Shown: piece after piece, positions 1-7,800 of the stretch
Position numbering within the stretch: position 1 is the stretch's first letter
Layout: each line of letters opens with the position of its first letter
Origin: Pseudomonadota bacterium
GTDB taxonomy: Bacteria > Pseudomonadota > Alphaproteobacteria > UBA2136 > UBA6156
Assembly (NCBI GenBank): GCA_009927255.1
Contig: RFNJ01000157.1
Coordinates: 1 to 12,320 of the forward strand
Reading direction: 5' to 3'
DNA length: 12,320 nt
Notes under the pieces: model-generated
Seen by the model: the letters and a program-made list of their open reading frames with translations, nothing else
The model's database searches: none
What the model was told of the DNA's origin: nothing
Translations under genes and position numbers: made by a program

Positions 1-1
1 T

Positions 2-289
2 GTGCTGCGCTTTTGGGAAAGCAAATTCCCCACCTTGCAACCGCTTAAGCAAAGTGGTGGGCGGCGGTTTTACCGGCCTGATGATGTGAAATTGCTTATT
101 TATATTAAAGGTTTGCTTTATGAGCAGGGCTATACCATACGCGGCGTGCAAACAGCCCTCAAGCAAACCAAACCCAAACAACTGCGTGAAGTTTTACAAA
201 ATATGCCCATGACACCCGCACAAATCGGCGGCGCCCTGCGCGAAATTGCCAGCCTGCTGCGCGACGTGCCGCCGCTCAATCGGGGGTGA
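2..289 (+). CDS. MerR-family transcriptional regulator, 3' part
   Basis: The frame is open at the left edge and ends at TGA 287-289, so the N-terminus is missing. The visible 95 residues carry the second half of a MerR-type winged helix-turn-helix: LRFWESKFP, then GGRRFYRPDDV and a YIKGLLYEQGYTIRGVQ stretch, the usual MerR wing and following helices. In this family the segment normally follows a 'xxVAxxLxVPxHV' recognition helix, so roughly 20-30 residues are probably missing and the GTG at position 2 is an internal Val codon rather than a start. The remaining C-terminal part is short and shows no obvious metal- or drug-binding domain. Such regulators bind DNA as dimers; the target here cannot be read from the sequence. 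It overlaps or nearly abuts the next gene and is probably cotranscribed with it. The family call is good; the specific regulon is unknown. Confidence 0.85.
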   Translation: MLRFWESKFPTLQPLKQSGGRRFYRPDDVKLLIYIKGLLYEQGYTIRGVQTALKQTKPKQLREVLQNMPMTPAQIGGALREIASLLRDVPPLNRG

Positions 290-291
290 AC

Positions 292-1041
292 ATGGGCCGG
301 GGGTGGATGGCATTCTTTCTAACTCTAGCAATCATCATCGGCGCCAGCATCGTGGTCGCACCTGCCAGCGCCCAAGAAGGCTGGTTCAAGCTACCTTTCG
401 CTGGAGTCGTCAGCGGCAGTCGCCCGGTCGGTGTGGCCAATCCCGCACGCACCAACGGCGCCGCCGTGATGGAACAACTCCGCGCCACCAACATGGGCCA
501 AGAATTCAAAGCCGCCCGCGTGCTGTGGCTCGATAAACAAACCAACCGCCGCCAAACTTTGGTACTGCAGGCGGATGTCGCCCAAGACGTTGGCATAACC
601 ACCACCAACGGCAGCCCGCTCAGCCTTAAAATGGTGCGCTGTTTGGCCGATTACGGGGCGATGGGTGGCCAAGTTTTGGGGCAGGATGTTGCATGGCTAG
701 AAGTGCGCGAAAAAGGCCGCGAAGTGCCATGGTTTGCGGGCTGGATGTTCAATACTTACCCTGAAGTGGCGACGCTGGACCATCCGCGTTACCATTTGCA
801 AGTGCTGGGTTGTGGTGAGCAGCCGCGCAAACGGGGGGGGATGCTGCGCCCGCAATCGGCAGCCAGCGGGGCAGGGGCTGGTGATGCACGCGACAGTGAG
901 GCGCCGGGGCAGGATAGTGAGGCGCCGAGTGATGATCCATTCTATGTGCCCGGTGTGGCGCCAGCGGAGGTGGAGCCACAGGCGGGGCCTGTTCCTGCTG
1001 CGCCTGCGTCTGCTTTGCATGAGTTGATGGATGGGCGGTAG
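292..1041 (+). CDS. Exported DUF2155-domain protein
   Basis: The product is 249 aa and starts with a clear Sec signal peptide: basic MGRGW, a hydrophobic stretch at about 6-26, and a likely cleavage after ASA before QEG. The core (about residues 60-175) matches the alphaproteobacterial DUF2155 family. It has an 'ARVLWLDKQT' strand, a single Cys in 'MVRCLAD', the diagnostic 'FAGWMFNTYPEV' segment, and 'HPRYHLQVLGCG' near the end. The two cysteines could form a periplasmic disulfide (inference). The last 70 or so residues are Pro/Ala/acidic low complexity with a repeated DSEAP. I chose ATG 292 because GGGGGT lies 5-6 bases upstream; GTG 286, overlapping the regulator's stop, is possible and adds two residues. 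Function is unknown for the family; it likely acts in the periplasm or envelope. The codon style changes partway through the gene (C-ending first, G-ending later), and a G8 run lies at 833-840. Confidence 0.82.
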   Translation: MGRGWMAFFLTLAIIIGASIVVAPASAQEGWFKLPFAGVVSGSRPVGVANPARTNGAAVMEQLRATNMGQEFKAARVLWLDKQTNRRQTLVLQADVAQDVGITTTNGSPLSLKMVRCLADYGAMGGQVLGQDVAWLEVREKGREVPWFAGWMFNTYPEVATLDHPRYHLQVLGCGEQPRKRGGMLRPQSAASGAGAGDARDSEAPGQDSEAPSDDPFYVPGVAPAEVEPQAGPVPAAPASALHELMDGR

Positions 1042-1042
1042 A

Positions 1043-1092
1043 GGTTATAGGTATGAGGCCATAGGTATTAGGTGATAGGTGTTAGACAGGTG
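1043..1092 (+). repeat. Degenerate short direct repeats after the DUF2155 stop
   Basis: Immediately after the TAG at 1039-1041 the sequence is a run of AGGTAT/AGGTGAT/AGGTGTT-like units with a 7-8 base period. The 12-mer ATAGGTATGAGG at 1047-1058 recurs exactly at 8283-8294, just after the dnaE stop. The rest of the gap to proS (1093-1164) holds the proS ribosome binding site and no promoter strong enough to call. Confidence 0.55.
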
Positions 1093-1164
1093 TTTTTTGC
1101 GCTGGAATATGCGGGATGTATCGGCTATTGTGGGCTGATTCGTTGATTTTTAGGATGAAAGGGT

Positions 1165-2397
1165 ATGGTTATGCGGCGGAGTGAGTATTTTATCCCGATG
1201 TTGCGGGAGGTGCCCAGTGAGGCGCAGGTGGTGAGCCATCAGTTGATGCTGCGGGGGGGGATGATTCGGCAGTTGACCAGCGGGATTTATAACTGGTTGC
1301 CGCTGGGGTTGCGGGTATTGCGCAAGGTGGAGAATATTATCCGTGAGGAGATGGATGCGGCGGGGGCCCATGAAATTTTGATGCCCGGCGTGCAGCCTGC
1401 TGAACTGTGGCGCGAGACGGGCCGTGATGAGAAATATGGCGCGGAGCTGCTGCGCTTTAAAGACCGTAATCAGCGCGACTGCGTGCTGGCGCCGACCCAT
1501 GAAGAGGTGGTGACGGATATTTTCCGCAAGAATGTGCGGAGTTATAAAGAATTGCCGCTGAACCTTTATCAGATTCAGTGGAAGTTCCGTGATGAAATTC
1601 GGCCACGGTTTGGCTTGATGCGGGGGCGCGAGTTTTCGATGAAAGACGCCTATAGCTTTGATGTGAGCCGCGAGGCCAGCCTTGCCGCTTATGACAAGAT
1701 GTTTAAGGCTTATTGCCGGATTTTTGATCGGCTTGGGTTGCAGTGGCGCGCGGTGGTGGCCGATAGTGGGGCGATTGGTGGGAACTATAGCCATGAGTTT
1801 CAGGTTTTGGCGGACACGGGTGAGGATACGTTGCTGTTTGACCCTGAGGGGGATTATGCGGTGAATATTGAGAAATTTGATGCCGCCACCGCGCCCAAGC
1901 CGCGTGAGAAATTGGTGGAGAAGAAGGGGATTGAGGTGGGGCATTGCTTCCATCTTGGCACCCTTTACAGCGAGAAGCTGGGCGCCAATGTGGTGCTGGA
2001 AGATGGCAAGAGTGTGCCGGCGGTGATGGGCTGCTATGGTATTGGCGTGAGCCGCGTGGTGGCGGCCGCGATTGAGCAGTGCCATGATGCGGCGGGGATG
2101 ATGTGGCCTGCCGAAATTGCGCCATTTGATGTGGGTTTGATGACCTTACGCAAGGGCGATGCGGCGTGTGAGGCTTTGGCCGCGCAGCTTTATGCCGACT
2201 TGCAAAAGATGGGCAAAACCGTGCTGTTTAACGACCGTGATGCCAGCGCGGGCGAGAAGTTTGCCGAGATGGATTTGCTTGGCTTGCCGTGGCAGGCGAT
2301 TGTTGGGCCGAAGAATGCCAAAGAAGGGATTGTGGAGTGGAAAAATCGGCAAACCGGCGAGAAGCTGATGCTTCCCGCCGGTAAGGTGCCTTTTTGA
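1165..2397 (+). CDS. proS: Proline--tRNA ligase, short form lacking the editing domain
   Basis: This 410-aa cytoplasmic enzyme charges tRNA(Pro) with proline using ATP. It is a class II synthetase: motif 2 is FRDEIRPRFGLMRGREFS from residue 141, the 'PTHEE' proline-pocket signature is near residue 112, and motif 3 is GCYGIGVSR at 289-297. The anticodon-binding domain fills about 318-410. Motifs 2 and 3 are only about 145 residues apart, so the roughly 180-residue insertion that edits mischarged Ala-tRNA in E. coli-type ProS is absent, as is usual in alphaproteobacteria. Editing there is typically supplied by a separate protein, not seen in this window. ATG 1165 has AGGA at 1153-1156 eight bases upstream; ATG 1171 is an in-frame alternative. 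A G8 tract lies at 1253-1260, about 30 codons into the gene. The gene converges on the small minus-strand gene that ends 15 bases beyond its stop. Confidence 0.96.
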   Translation: MVMRRSEYFIPMLREVPSEAQVVSHQLMLRGGMIRQLTSGIYNWLPLGLRVLRKVENIIREEMDAAGAHEILMPGVQPAELWRETGRDEKYGAELLRFKDRNQRDCVLAPTHEEVVTDIFRKNVRSYKELPLNLYQIQWKFRDEIRPRFGLMRGREFSMKDAYSFDVSREASLAAYDKMFKAYCRIFDRLGLQWRAVVADSGAIGGNYSHEFQVLADTGEDTLLFDPEGDYAVNIEKFDAATAPKPREKLVEKKGIEVGHCFHLGTLYSEKLGANVVLEDGKSVPAVMGCYGIGVSRVVAAAIEQCHDAAGMMWPAEIAPFDVGLMTLRKGDAACEALAAQLYADLQKMGKTVLFNDRDASAGEKFAEMDLLGLPWQAIVGPKNAKEGIVEWKNRQTGEKLMLPAGKVPF

Positions 2398-2412
2398 AAG
2401 GCCGTTTGAGAG

Positions 2413-2628
2413 CTACTTGAGAGCCAAGTGTTTGAGCAGGCGGTGGATGTAGTTTCTGATCATCACCATACCTTGACCGCCGACCGCATAAACCAGCAAG
2501 AGAACGAATAGCCCGAGCAGTGTATGAACGTAGAGACTGGCTAGGAAGATGATTGCCAGCCCGCCTAAGGTAGTAAAGTTGGCTAGGGTTTGGTCTTCAG
2601 GCTTTTTGGGGGGTAGATTGGTGGGCAT
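2413..2628 (-). CDS. Small membrane protein, 71 aa, unknown function
   Basis: ATG at 2628 is preceded by a strong GGAGG with 6-base spacing, which supports real translation. The N-terminus is polar (MPTNLPPKKPEDQ). Residues about 18-51 form a hydrophobic stretch long enough for one long or two short membrane helices, and the C-terminus is basic and possibly amphipathic (RNYIHRLLKHLALK). I do not recognise a family. It lies 15 bases downstream of a second small membrane-protein gene on the same strand, so the pair is probably one operon between the housekeeping genes proS and lolC. Its stop is 15 bases from the proS stop and I see no terminator hairpin between them. Confidence 0.62.
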   Translation of the reverse strand: MPTNLPPKKPEDQTLANFTTLGGLAIIFLASLYVHTLLGLFVLLLVYAVGGQGMVMIRNYIHRLLKHLALK

Positions 2629-2643
2629 GTTGGCCTCCGTGAG

Positions 2644-2760
2644 TTAGCGAACAAAGAAGACAACGGCAACGATGATGAGCACTAACAGCACCGGGAGACC
2701 GTTGACGAGCACGACCTCCAGACTATGACTTTTGATGCGCCGCTTCCGGTTATTGGGCAT
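2644..2760 (-). CDS. Very small single-pass membrane protein, 38 aa
   Basis: Reading the minus strand from ATG 2760 to TAA 2644 gives 38 residues. The N-terminus is strongly basic (MPNNRKRRIKSH) and is followed by a hydrophobic helix at about residues 16-37 (EVVLVNGLPVLLVLIIVAVV and onward), ending in a single Arg. GGAG lies 8 bases before the start. The layout, positive cytoplasmic tail then one transmembrane helix, is typical of small bacterial membrane proteins and predicts N-in orientation. Its stop is followed after 15 bases by the start of the 71-aa membrane protein with a strong ribosome binding site, so the two are likely co-expressed. No family is recognised. The short length leaves real doubt, but basic tail, helix, start signal and operon position all agree. 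Confidence 0.55.
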   Translation of the reverse strand: MPNNRKRRIKSHSLEVVLVNGLPVLLVLIIVAVVFFVR

Positions 2761-2800
2761 GGGGATTCTCCGAGTGTGGGAGGAAAACGCGAGGCAAGTT

Positions 2801-2830
2801 CAGATAGCATTGCTGCTTGATGTTGATTAA
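2801..2830 (-). promoter_or_regulatory. Possible promoter of the two small membrane-protein genes
   Basis: On the minus strand a TG-extended -10 (TGC then TATCTG, 2806-2801) lies 18 bases from a weak -35 TTAATC (2830-2825). It is about 40 bases upstream of the 38-aa gene start. It overlaps the predicted lolC -35 on the opposite strand. It is weak evidence on its own; the position is the main support. Confidence 0.25.
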
Positions 2831-2851
2831 CACAGCTTGGGTTTTTATGCT
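2823..2851 (+). promoter_or_regulatory. Likely sigma-70-type promoter of lolC-lolD-dnaE
   Basis: TTGATT (2823-2828) is separated by exactly 17 bases from TATGCT (2846-2851). The predicted transcript start, near 2857-2859, is only 5-7 bases from the lolC ATG at 2864, so the mRNA would be nearly leaderless. No strong ribosome binding site precedes that ATG (only AGGGT), which fits a leaderless start but could also mean the true promoter lies further upstream. Confidence 0.45.
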
Positions 2852-2863
2852 AGGGTGCGGGCT

Positions 2864-4126
2864 ATGAACATAGCAAGTGGTTTTGTGCCGGTGATGGTGC
2901 GGCGGTATTTGGGCAGTCGGCGGGGGTTTACGCGGGTGGTGACGGCGTTTAGTGTTTTGGGGATTACTTTGGGTGTGGCGGCGTTGTTGATTGTTTTGGC
3001 GGTGATGAGTGGGTTCCGCACCGAGTTGATGAGCCGGATTTTGGGTGTGAGTGGCCATGCGACGTTGGAAGTGGCGGGACTTGAGTTGCCTCAGGCACGG
3101 TTGCTTGCAGCGGAATTACGGCAACTTAACGGTGTGGTGAGTGTGGCGCCGTATGTAAGTGGCCAAGTGATGGTGAGTGCGGGCGGGCGGGCGACGGGGG
3201 CGATGGTGCGCGGGGTGGAAGGCAGTTTTTTGGCGGATGTGCAGACGCATACGGGGTTGAAGTTGGAGGTTTTGGGAGATGATTTAGGGGCGCCGCAGGC
3301 GGTGCTGCTGGGGCAGGGGTTGGCGGCGAACTTGGGGCTGTTGCCGGGGAGTGGGGTGACGCTGATTTCACCCGCAGGGGCGCGGACGGTGGCGGGGTTT
3401 ATTCCGCGCACCGCGCAGCTTGGCGTGGCGGGGATTTTTAGTGTGGGGATGGTGCAGTTTGATAATGGCTTGGTGGTGGGGCGCTTGGAGGATATGCAGG
3501 CGTTTTTGCGACGGGGGAGCATGGTGGATGCGCTGGAAATACGGGTGCAAAACCCGCAAGACATGGCGGCGGTGAATGAGCAGATTGCCAGTGTTGCCAG
3601 CCGTTATGCGGCGGTGCCCAGTGATGTGATTGTGACGCCGTGGCAGGCGAGCAATGGTGAGTTTTTTAGGGCCTTGCAAGTGGAGCGCATCACGATGTTT
3701 ATTATTTTGAGCCTGATTGTGCTGGTGGCGGCGTTTAATATTATTACCGGCCAGATGATGCTGGTGAATGACAAGCTGGCGGATATTGCGATTTTGCGCA
3801 CGATGGGGGCGACGCGGGGGCAAATTCGGCGGATATTCTTGTTTAACGGCCTGCTGCTGGGGGGGCTTGGCACGCTGGGCGGCATTGGGTTGGGGGCGGT
3901 GGTGATTTTTAATATGACCGAGCTGGTGCGGGGGATTCGGGCCTTAACCGGCGTGGATTTATTCCCCCGCGATGTTTATTTTTTGAGTGATTTGCCGAGC
4001 CGCCTGAGTGCACTGGACATGGCGAGTGTGGTGGCGATGGCGATGATTTTGACGGTTTTGGCGAGTTTGTACCCCGCTTGGAGAGCATCGAAATTTGATC
4101 CTGTTGAATTGTTGAGGAGAGGCTAA
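2864..4126 (+). CDS. lolC: Lipoprotein-releasing ABC transporter permease, LolC/LolE family
   Basis: This 420-aa inner-membrane permease of the Lol system extracts outer-membrane lipoproteins from the inner membrane for hand-over to LolA. The layout is that of LolC/E: one membrane helix at about 24-48, a large periplasmic MacB-like domain at about 50-270, then three helices at about 275-300, 322-350 and 383-405. The family's 'LADIAILRTMGATRGQIRRIF' coupling region precedes the third helix, and the C-terminus is 'LYPAWRASKFDPVELLRRG'. Only one such gene is present next to lolD, so the permease may work as a homodimer (inference). I start at ATG 2864; an upstream in-frame TTG at 2837 is unlikely because it lies within the predicted promoter. 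The stop is directly followed by the lolD ATG. A G7 run lies at 3859-3865. LolC and LolE cannot be told apart from sequence here. Confidence 0.93.
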   Translation: MNIASGFVPVMVRRYLGSRRGFTRVVTAFSVLGITLGVAALLIVLAVMSGFRTELMSRILGVSGHATLEVAGLELPQARLLAAELRQLNGVVSVAPYVSGQVMVSAGGRATGAMVRGVEGSFLADVQTHTGLKLEVLGDDLGAPQAVLLGQGLAANLGLLPGSGVTLISPAGARTVAGFIPRTAQLGVAGIFSVGMVQFDNGLVVGRLEDMQAFLRRGSMVDALEIRVQNPQDMAAVNEQIASVASRYAAVPSDVIVTPWQASNGEFFRALQVERITMFIILSLIVLVAAFNIITGQMMLVNDKLADIAILRTMGATRGQIRRIFLFNGLLLGGLGTLGGIGLGAVVIFNMTELVRGIRALTGVDLFPRDVYFLSDLPSRLSALDMASVVAMAMILTVLASLYPAWRASKFDPVELLRRG

Positions 4127-4801
4127 ATGAACGTGCTGGAACTGGCGGGGATTGAGCGGTGGTATGACGCTGAGGGGGGGCAGCGGGTGCAGGTTTTGCG
4201 CGGGGTGGATTTGGTGATTCCGGCGGGTAAGGCTATTGCGATTGTGGGGCCGAGTGGGAGTGGTAAGAGCACCTTGCTGCATGTGGCGGGTTTGTTGGAT
4301 AAGCCAAACCGTGGCACGGTGCGCTTGGCGGGGCGGGATATTGCTGGTTTAGATGATGACGCGGTGGCTGGATTGCGGAACCAGGCGTGTGGATTTGTGT
4401 ATCAGTTTCATCATCTTTTGCGCGAATTTACGGCTTTGGAGAATGTGGTGATGCCAGCCAGAATAAGTGGGGTGGTGAATGGTGAGCAGGATAAACGGGC
4501 GTTAGATTTGCTGGAGAAGGTGGGGCTGGCGGCGCGGGTGGGGCATTATCCCAGCCAGCTTTCGGGTGGGGAGCAGCAGCGGGTGGCTTTGGCGCGGGCG
4601 TTGATGAATAATCCGCAACTGCTGCTGGCCGATGAACCGACGGGCAACCTTGACCCGCAAACGGCCGATGAGGTGGTGGACGTGCTGTTTAATTTGATTG
4701 AACAACAGGGAATGAGTGCGCTAATTGTGACGCATAATATGGCGTTGGCGAACCTTTGCCATGCGGTTTATCGGATGGAAAGTGGGGTTTTGAGTGAGTG
4801 A
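4127..4801 (+). CDS. lolD: Lipoprotein-releasing ABC transporter ATP-binding protein LolD
   Basis: This 224-aa cytoplasmic ATPase drives the LolC/E permease. It has Walker A GPSGSGKST (residues 41-49, K47), a Q-loop region 'VYQFHHLLREFTALENV' typical of LolD/MacB-type ATPases, the signature LSGGEQQRVALARAL (from 145), Walker B LLLADE (catalytic E170), a 'PTGNLD' D-loop and the switch histidine in 'VTHN' (H203). The start codon follows the lolC stop with no gap, and GAGGAG at 4114-4119 provides the ribosome binding site, so translation is probably coupled. Length is normal for the family. A G7 run at 4174-4180 lies 16 codons into the gene. Confidence 0.95.
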   Translation: MNVLELAGIERWYDAEGGQRVQVLRGVDLVIPAGKAIAIVGPSGSGKSTLLHVAGLLDKPNRGTVRLAGRDIAGLDDDAVAGLRNQACGFVYQFHHLLREFTALENVVMPARISGVVNGEQDKRALDLLEKVGLAARVGHYPSQLSGGEQQRVALARALMNNPQLLLADEPTGNLDPQTADEVVDVLFNLIEQQGMSALIVTHNMALANLCHAVYRMESGVLSE

Positions 4802-4854
4802 GATTTTGGATAAATAAAGTGGGTTTTTGGTGGGGGGTTTGTTAGGATGGCAAT

Positions 4855-7800
4855 ATGACGGGGCCGAGGTTTATTCATTTGACGTGCAAGAGCAGTTTTA
4901 GCCTGCTGGAGGGGCTGTTGCCGGTGAAGAAGCTGGCCAAGGTGGCGGCGGGGCATGGCTTTGCAGCTTTGGGCGTGACCGACCTTGGCAATATTTTTGG
5001 TGCGGTGGAGGTGAGTAAGTATCTGCCCGATGCCGGTGTGCAGCCGCTGCTGGGGTGTGAGTTACGGGTGAGCGGTGTGGATGGCAGCGTGGCGGGGATG
5101 CTGACGTTTTTGGTGCAGGATAACCAAGGCTGGCGCAATTTGGCGCGGCTGGTGAGTGAGGCTGAATTGGCCAAGGCCAGCAAGGGTGAGGCGGTGGTGG
5201 CGGTGGCGCGGGTGGCGGAGTTATCGACGGGATTGATTGTGTTGAGTGGGGCCTATGGCCGTGGTTTGGCGGCGCAGGCGTTGCGCTGTGGGCGGTTGGC
5301 TGTGGAATTGGCGCCGTTGGTGGCGGCTTTGGGGGATCGGTTTTATGTGCAGTTGGAGCGGCATGGTGTGACGGGTGAGAAGGAGGTTGAAGCGGCGTTG
5401 CGGGCGTGGGCGGCGGAGCATGATGTGGCTTTGGTGGCGACCAATGATTGCCGCTTTGCCAAGGCCAGTGATGTGGCGGCGTTTGAAGTTTTGGTGGGGA
5501 TTGGTGATGGCACGACGATGGATGATCCCGCGCGGCGGCGATTTACCGCCAATCACCATGTGCGCAGCGAGGCAGAGATGCTGGCGGCTTTTGCGGATAT
5601 TCCTGAAGCGTGCGCCAACACCGTGGAGATTGCGCGGCGCTGCGGGTTTTTGATTCCGCCGGTGAATGTGAAGCAGATGTTTATGCCGCGTTGGGAATTT
5701 GATGGCGATACGCCGGTGGCAGAGGTGATTGGGCGGCAGGCGAAGGAGGGATTAGCAAGACGGATTCAGGGATTCAGGGATTCAGGGATGCAGGGTAAGA
5801 TGGATGTTGAGGTGTATTATAAGCGGTTGGAGGATGAGCTGGCGATTATTTGCAGCATGGGGTTTGCGGGGTATTTTTTGATTACGTCGGATTTTATTCG
5901 GTGGGCGAAGGGCCAAGGGATTCCGGTGGGGCCGGGGCGGGGGAGTGGGGCGGGCAGCCTGGTGGCGTGGGCGCTGGAGATTACCGACCTTGACCCGATT
6001 CGATGGGATTTATACTTTGAGCGGTTTTTGAACCCAGAGCGGGTGAGTTTGCCGGATTTTGATATTGATTTTTGCCAAGACCGCCGCGATGAGGTGATTG
6101 ACTACGTGCGGCGGCGGCATGGCGAAGCGCGGGTGGCGCATATTATTACCTTTGGGACGCTGAAGGCGCGGGCGTGCTTGCGCGATGTGGGGCGCGTGCT
6201 GGGGCTTGGCTATAACTTTGTGGGGCAGATTGCCGGGTTTATTCCGGAAGGGGCCAATCCGCCGCCGATTGCCGAAGTGCTGGAGAGCGATGAGCGTTTG
6301 CGCGCGCGCTATGAGGCGGAAGAGGATGTGAAGCGCTTGGTGGACACGGCGCTGGAGCTGGAGGGGTGTTATCGGCACGCCAGCACCCACGCCGCGGGGT
6401 TGATTATTGCCGACCGTGATTTGGCGGAAGTTTGTGGCTTGTTTGTGGACCCGCGCAGTGGCACACCGGTAACGCAATTTTCCATGAAAGATGTGGAATA
6501 TGCGGGGTTGGTGAAGTTTGACTTTTTGGGGCTGAAGACGCTCTCCATCATTCGGGCGGCGGAGGAGATGGTGCGCGTACACCAGCCCACCTTTGCGATT
6601 GCTGATGTGCCGCTGGATGATGCGGCTACTTTTGCGATGCTGAAGCGCGGGGAGACGTGTGGGGTGTTCCAGATTGAAGGTGCGGGGATGACTGAATTAA
6701 CCCGCAAAATGAAGGCGGACAACATGGAGGCGCTGAGTGCGCTGATTGCGTTGTATCGGCCGGGGCCGATGGAGTTGATTCCGCAATACCTTGATGTGCG
6801 GCTGGGGCGGAAGGCGGCGGAGTATCCGCACCCGTTGCTGGAGGAGACGCTGAAGGTGACGTTTGGGATTGCGGTTTACCAAGAACAGGTGATTCAGATG
6901 GCGCGGGTTTTGGCGGGGTATAGCTTGGGCCAAGGTGACATGTTGCGGCGGGCGATGGGCAAGAAAAACCCCGCGGAAATGGCCAAAGAGCGCAGCAAGT
7001 TTGTGGCCGGGGCGGCGGCGTGCCATGGCATTGCCGAAGACGATGCCAACCGGATTTTTGGCTTGATGGAGACGTTTGCGGGCTATGGGTTTAACAAGGC
7101 GCATAGCATGGCGTATGCGTTGATTAGTTACCAGACTGCTTACTTGAAGGCCAACCATTTGCGCGAGTTTATGGCGGCGACCATGACCTATGACCGTGGC
7201 AACCATGATAAACTTTTGCGCTATAAGGAAGATATGCTGAAGCTGGGCGTGGGCTTGCTGGCGCCGGATGTGAATGTGAGCGGCGTGTTTTTTACGGTGG
7301 AGGGCAAGGATATTCGCCATGCCCTGAGTGCGCTGAAAGGCGCGGGGGAGGAGGCCATGCGTTTGCTGGTGGCGGAGCGGGAGAAGAATGGTGCATTTAA
7401 GAATGTGTGGGATGTGTTGGCGCGGTTGGAGCCGCAAGTGTTGAACAAGCGCCAGCTGGAAGTTTTGGTGAAGGCCGGGGCGTTGGATGGGCTTGAGAAG
7501 CGCCGCGAGTGGCTGCTGGGGAACATGGACGTGCTGCTGGCCTATGGGGCGGCGTGTGTGGAGGCGCGCGCCAGTGGGCAGGGTGATTTGTTTGGCGGTG
7601 ATGGCGGTGGCAAGGTGGACCATGCGCCTTACCTAGCGGCGTGCAAGGCGGTGGAGCCATGGGATTACTTGCTGCGGTTGCAGTATGAGGCGGAGGCGGT
7701 GGGGTTTTATTTAAGTGCGCATCCGCTCAGTGCTTTTGCCGATGAAATGCAGCGGTTGGTGGGCCTTAAGCCGTTGGCGGAACTGGAGGAATTTGCCCAG

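Noticed and set aside
600..700. Replication origin at the skew switch
   Set aside because: The switch lies inside an intact gene with no cluster of DnaA boxes, no AT-rich unwinding region and no origin-linked genes nearby.
1150..2085. 311-codon minus-strand open frame opposite proS
   Set aside because: Composition-driven shadow of proS; His/Gln/Pro-rich product, no start signal, and the plus frame has all class II synthetase motifs.
5762..5793. CRISPR-like array or phase-variation switch for dnaE
   Set aside because: Units are contiguous 8-mers without spacers, so not CRISPR; on-off switching of an essential polymerase is implausible without a second copy.
6697..7623. 308-codon minus-strand open frame opposite dnaE
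   Set aside because: Shadow of a conserved polymerase domain, with a His/Gln/Arg-rich product.
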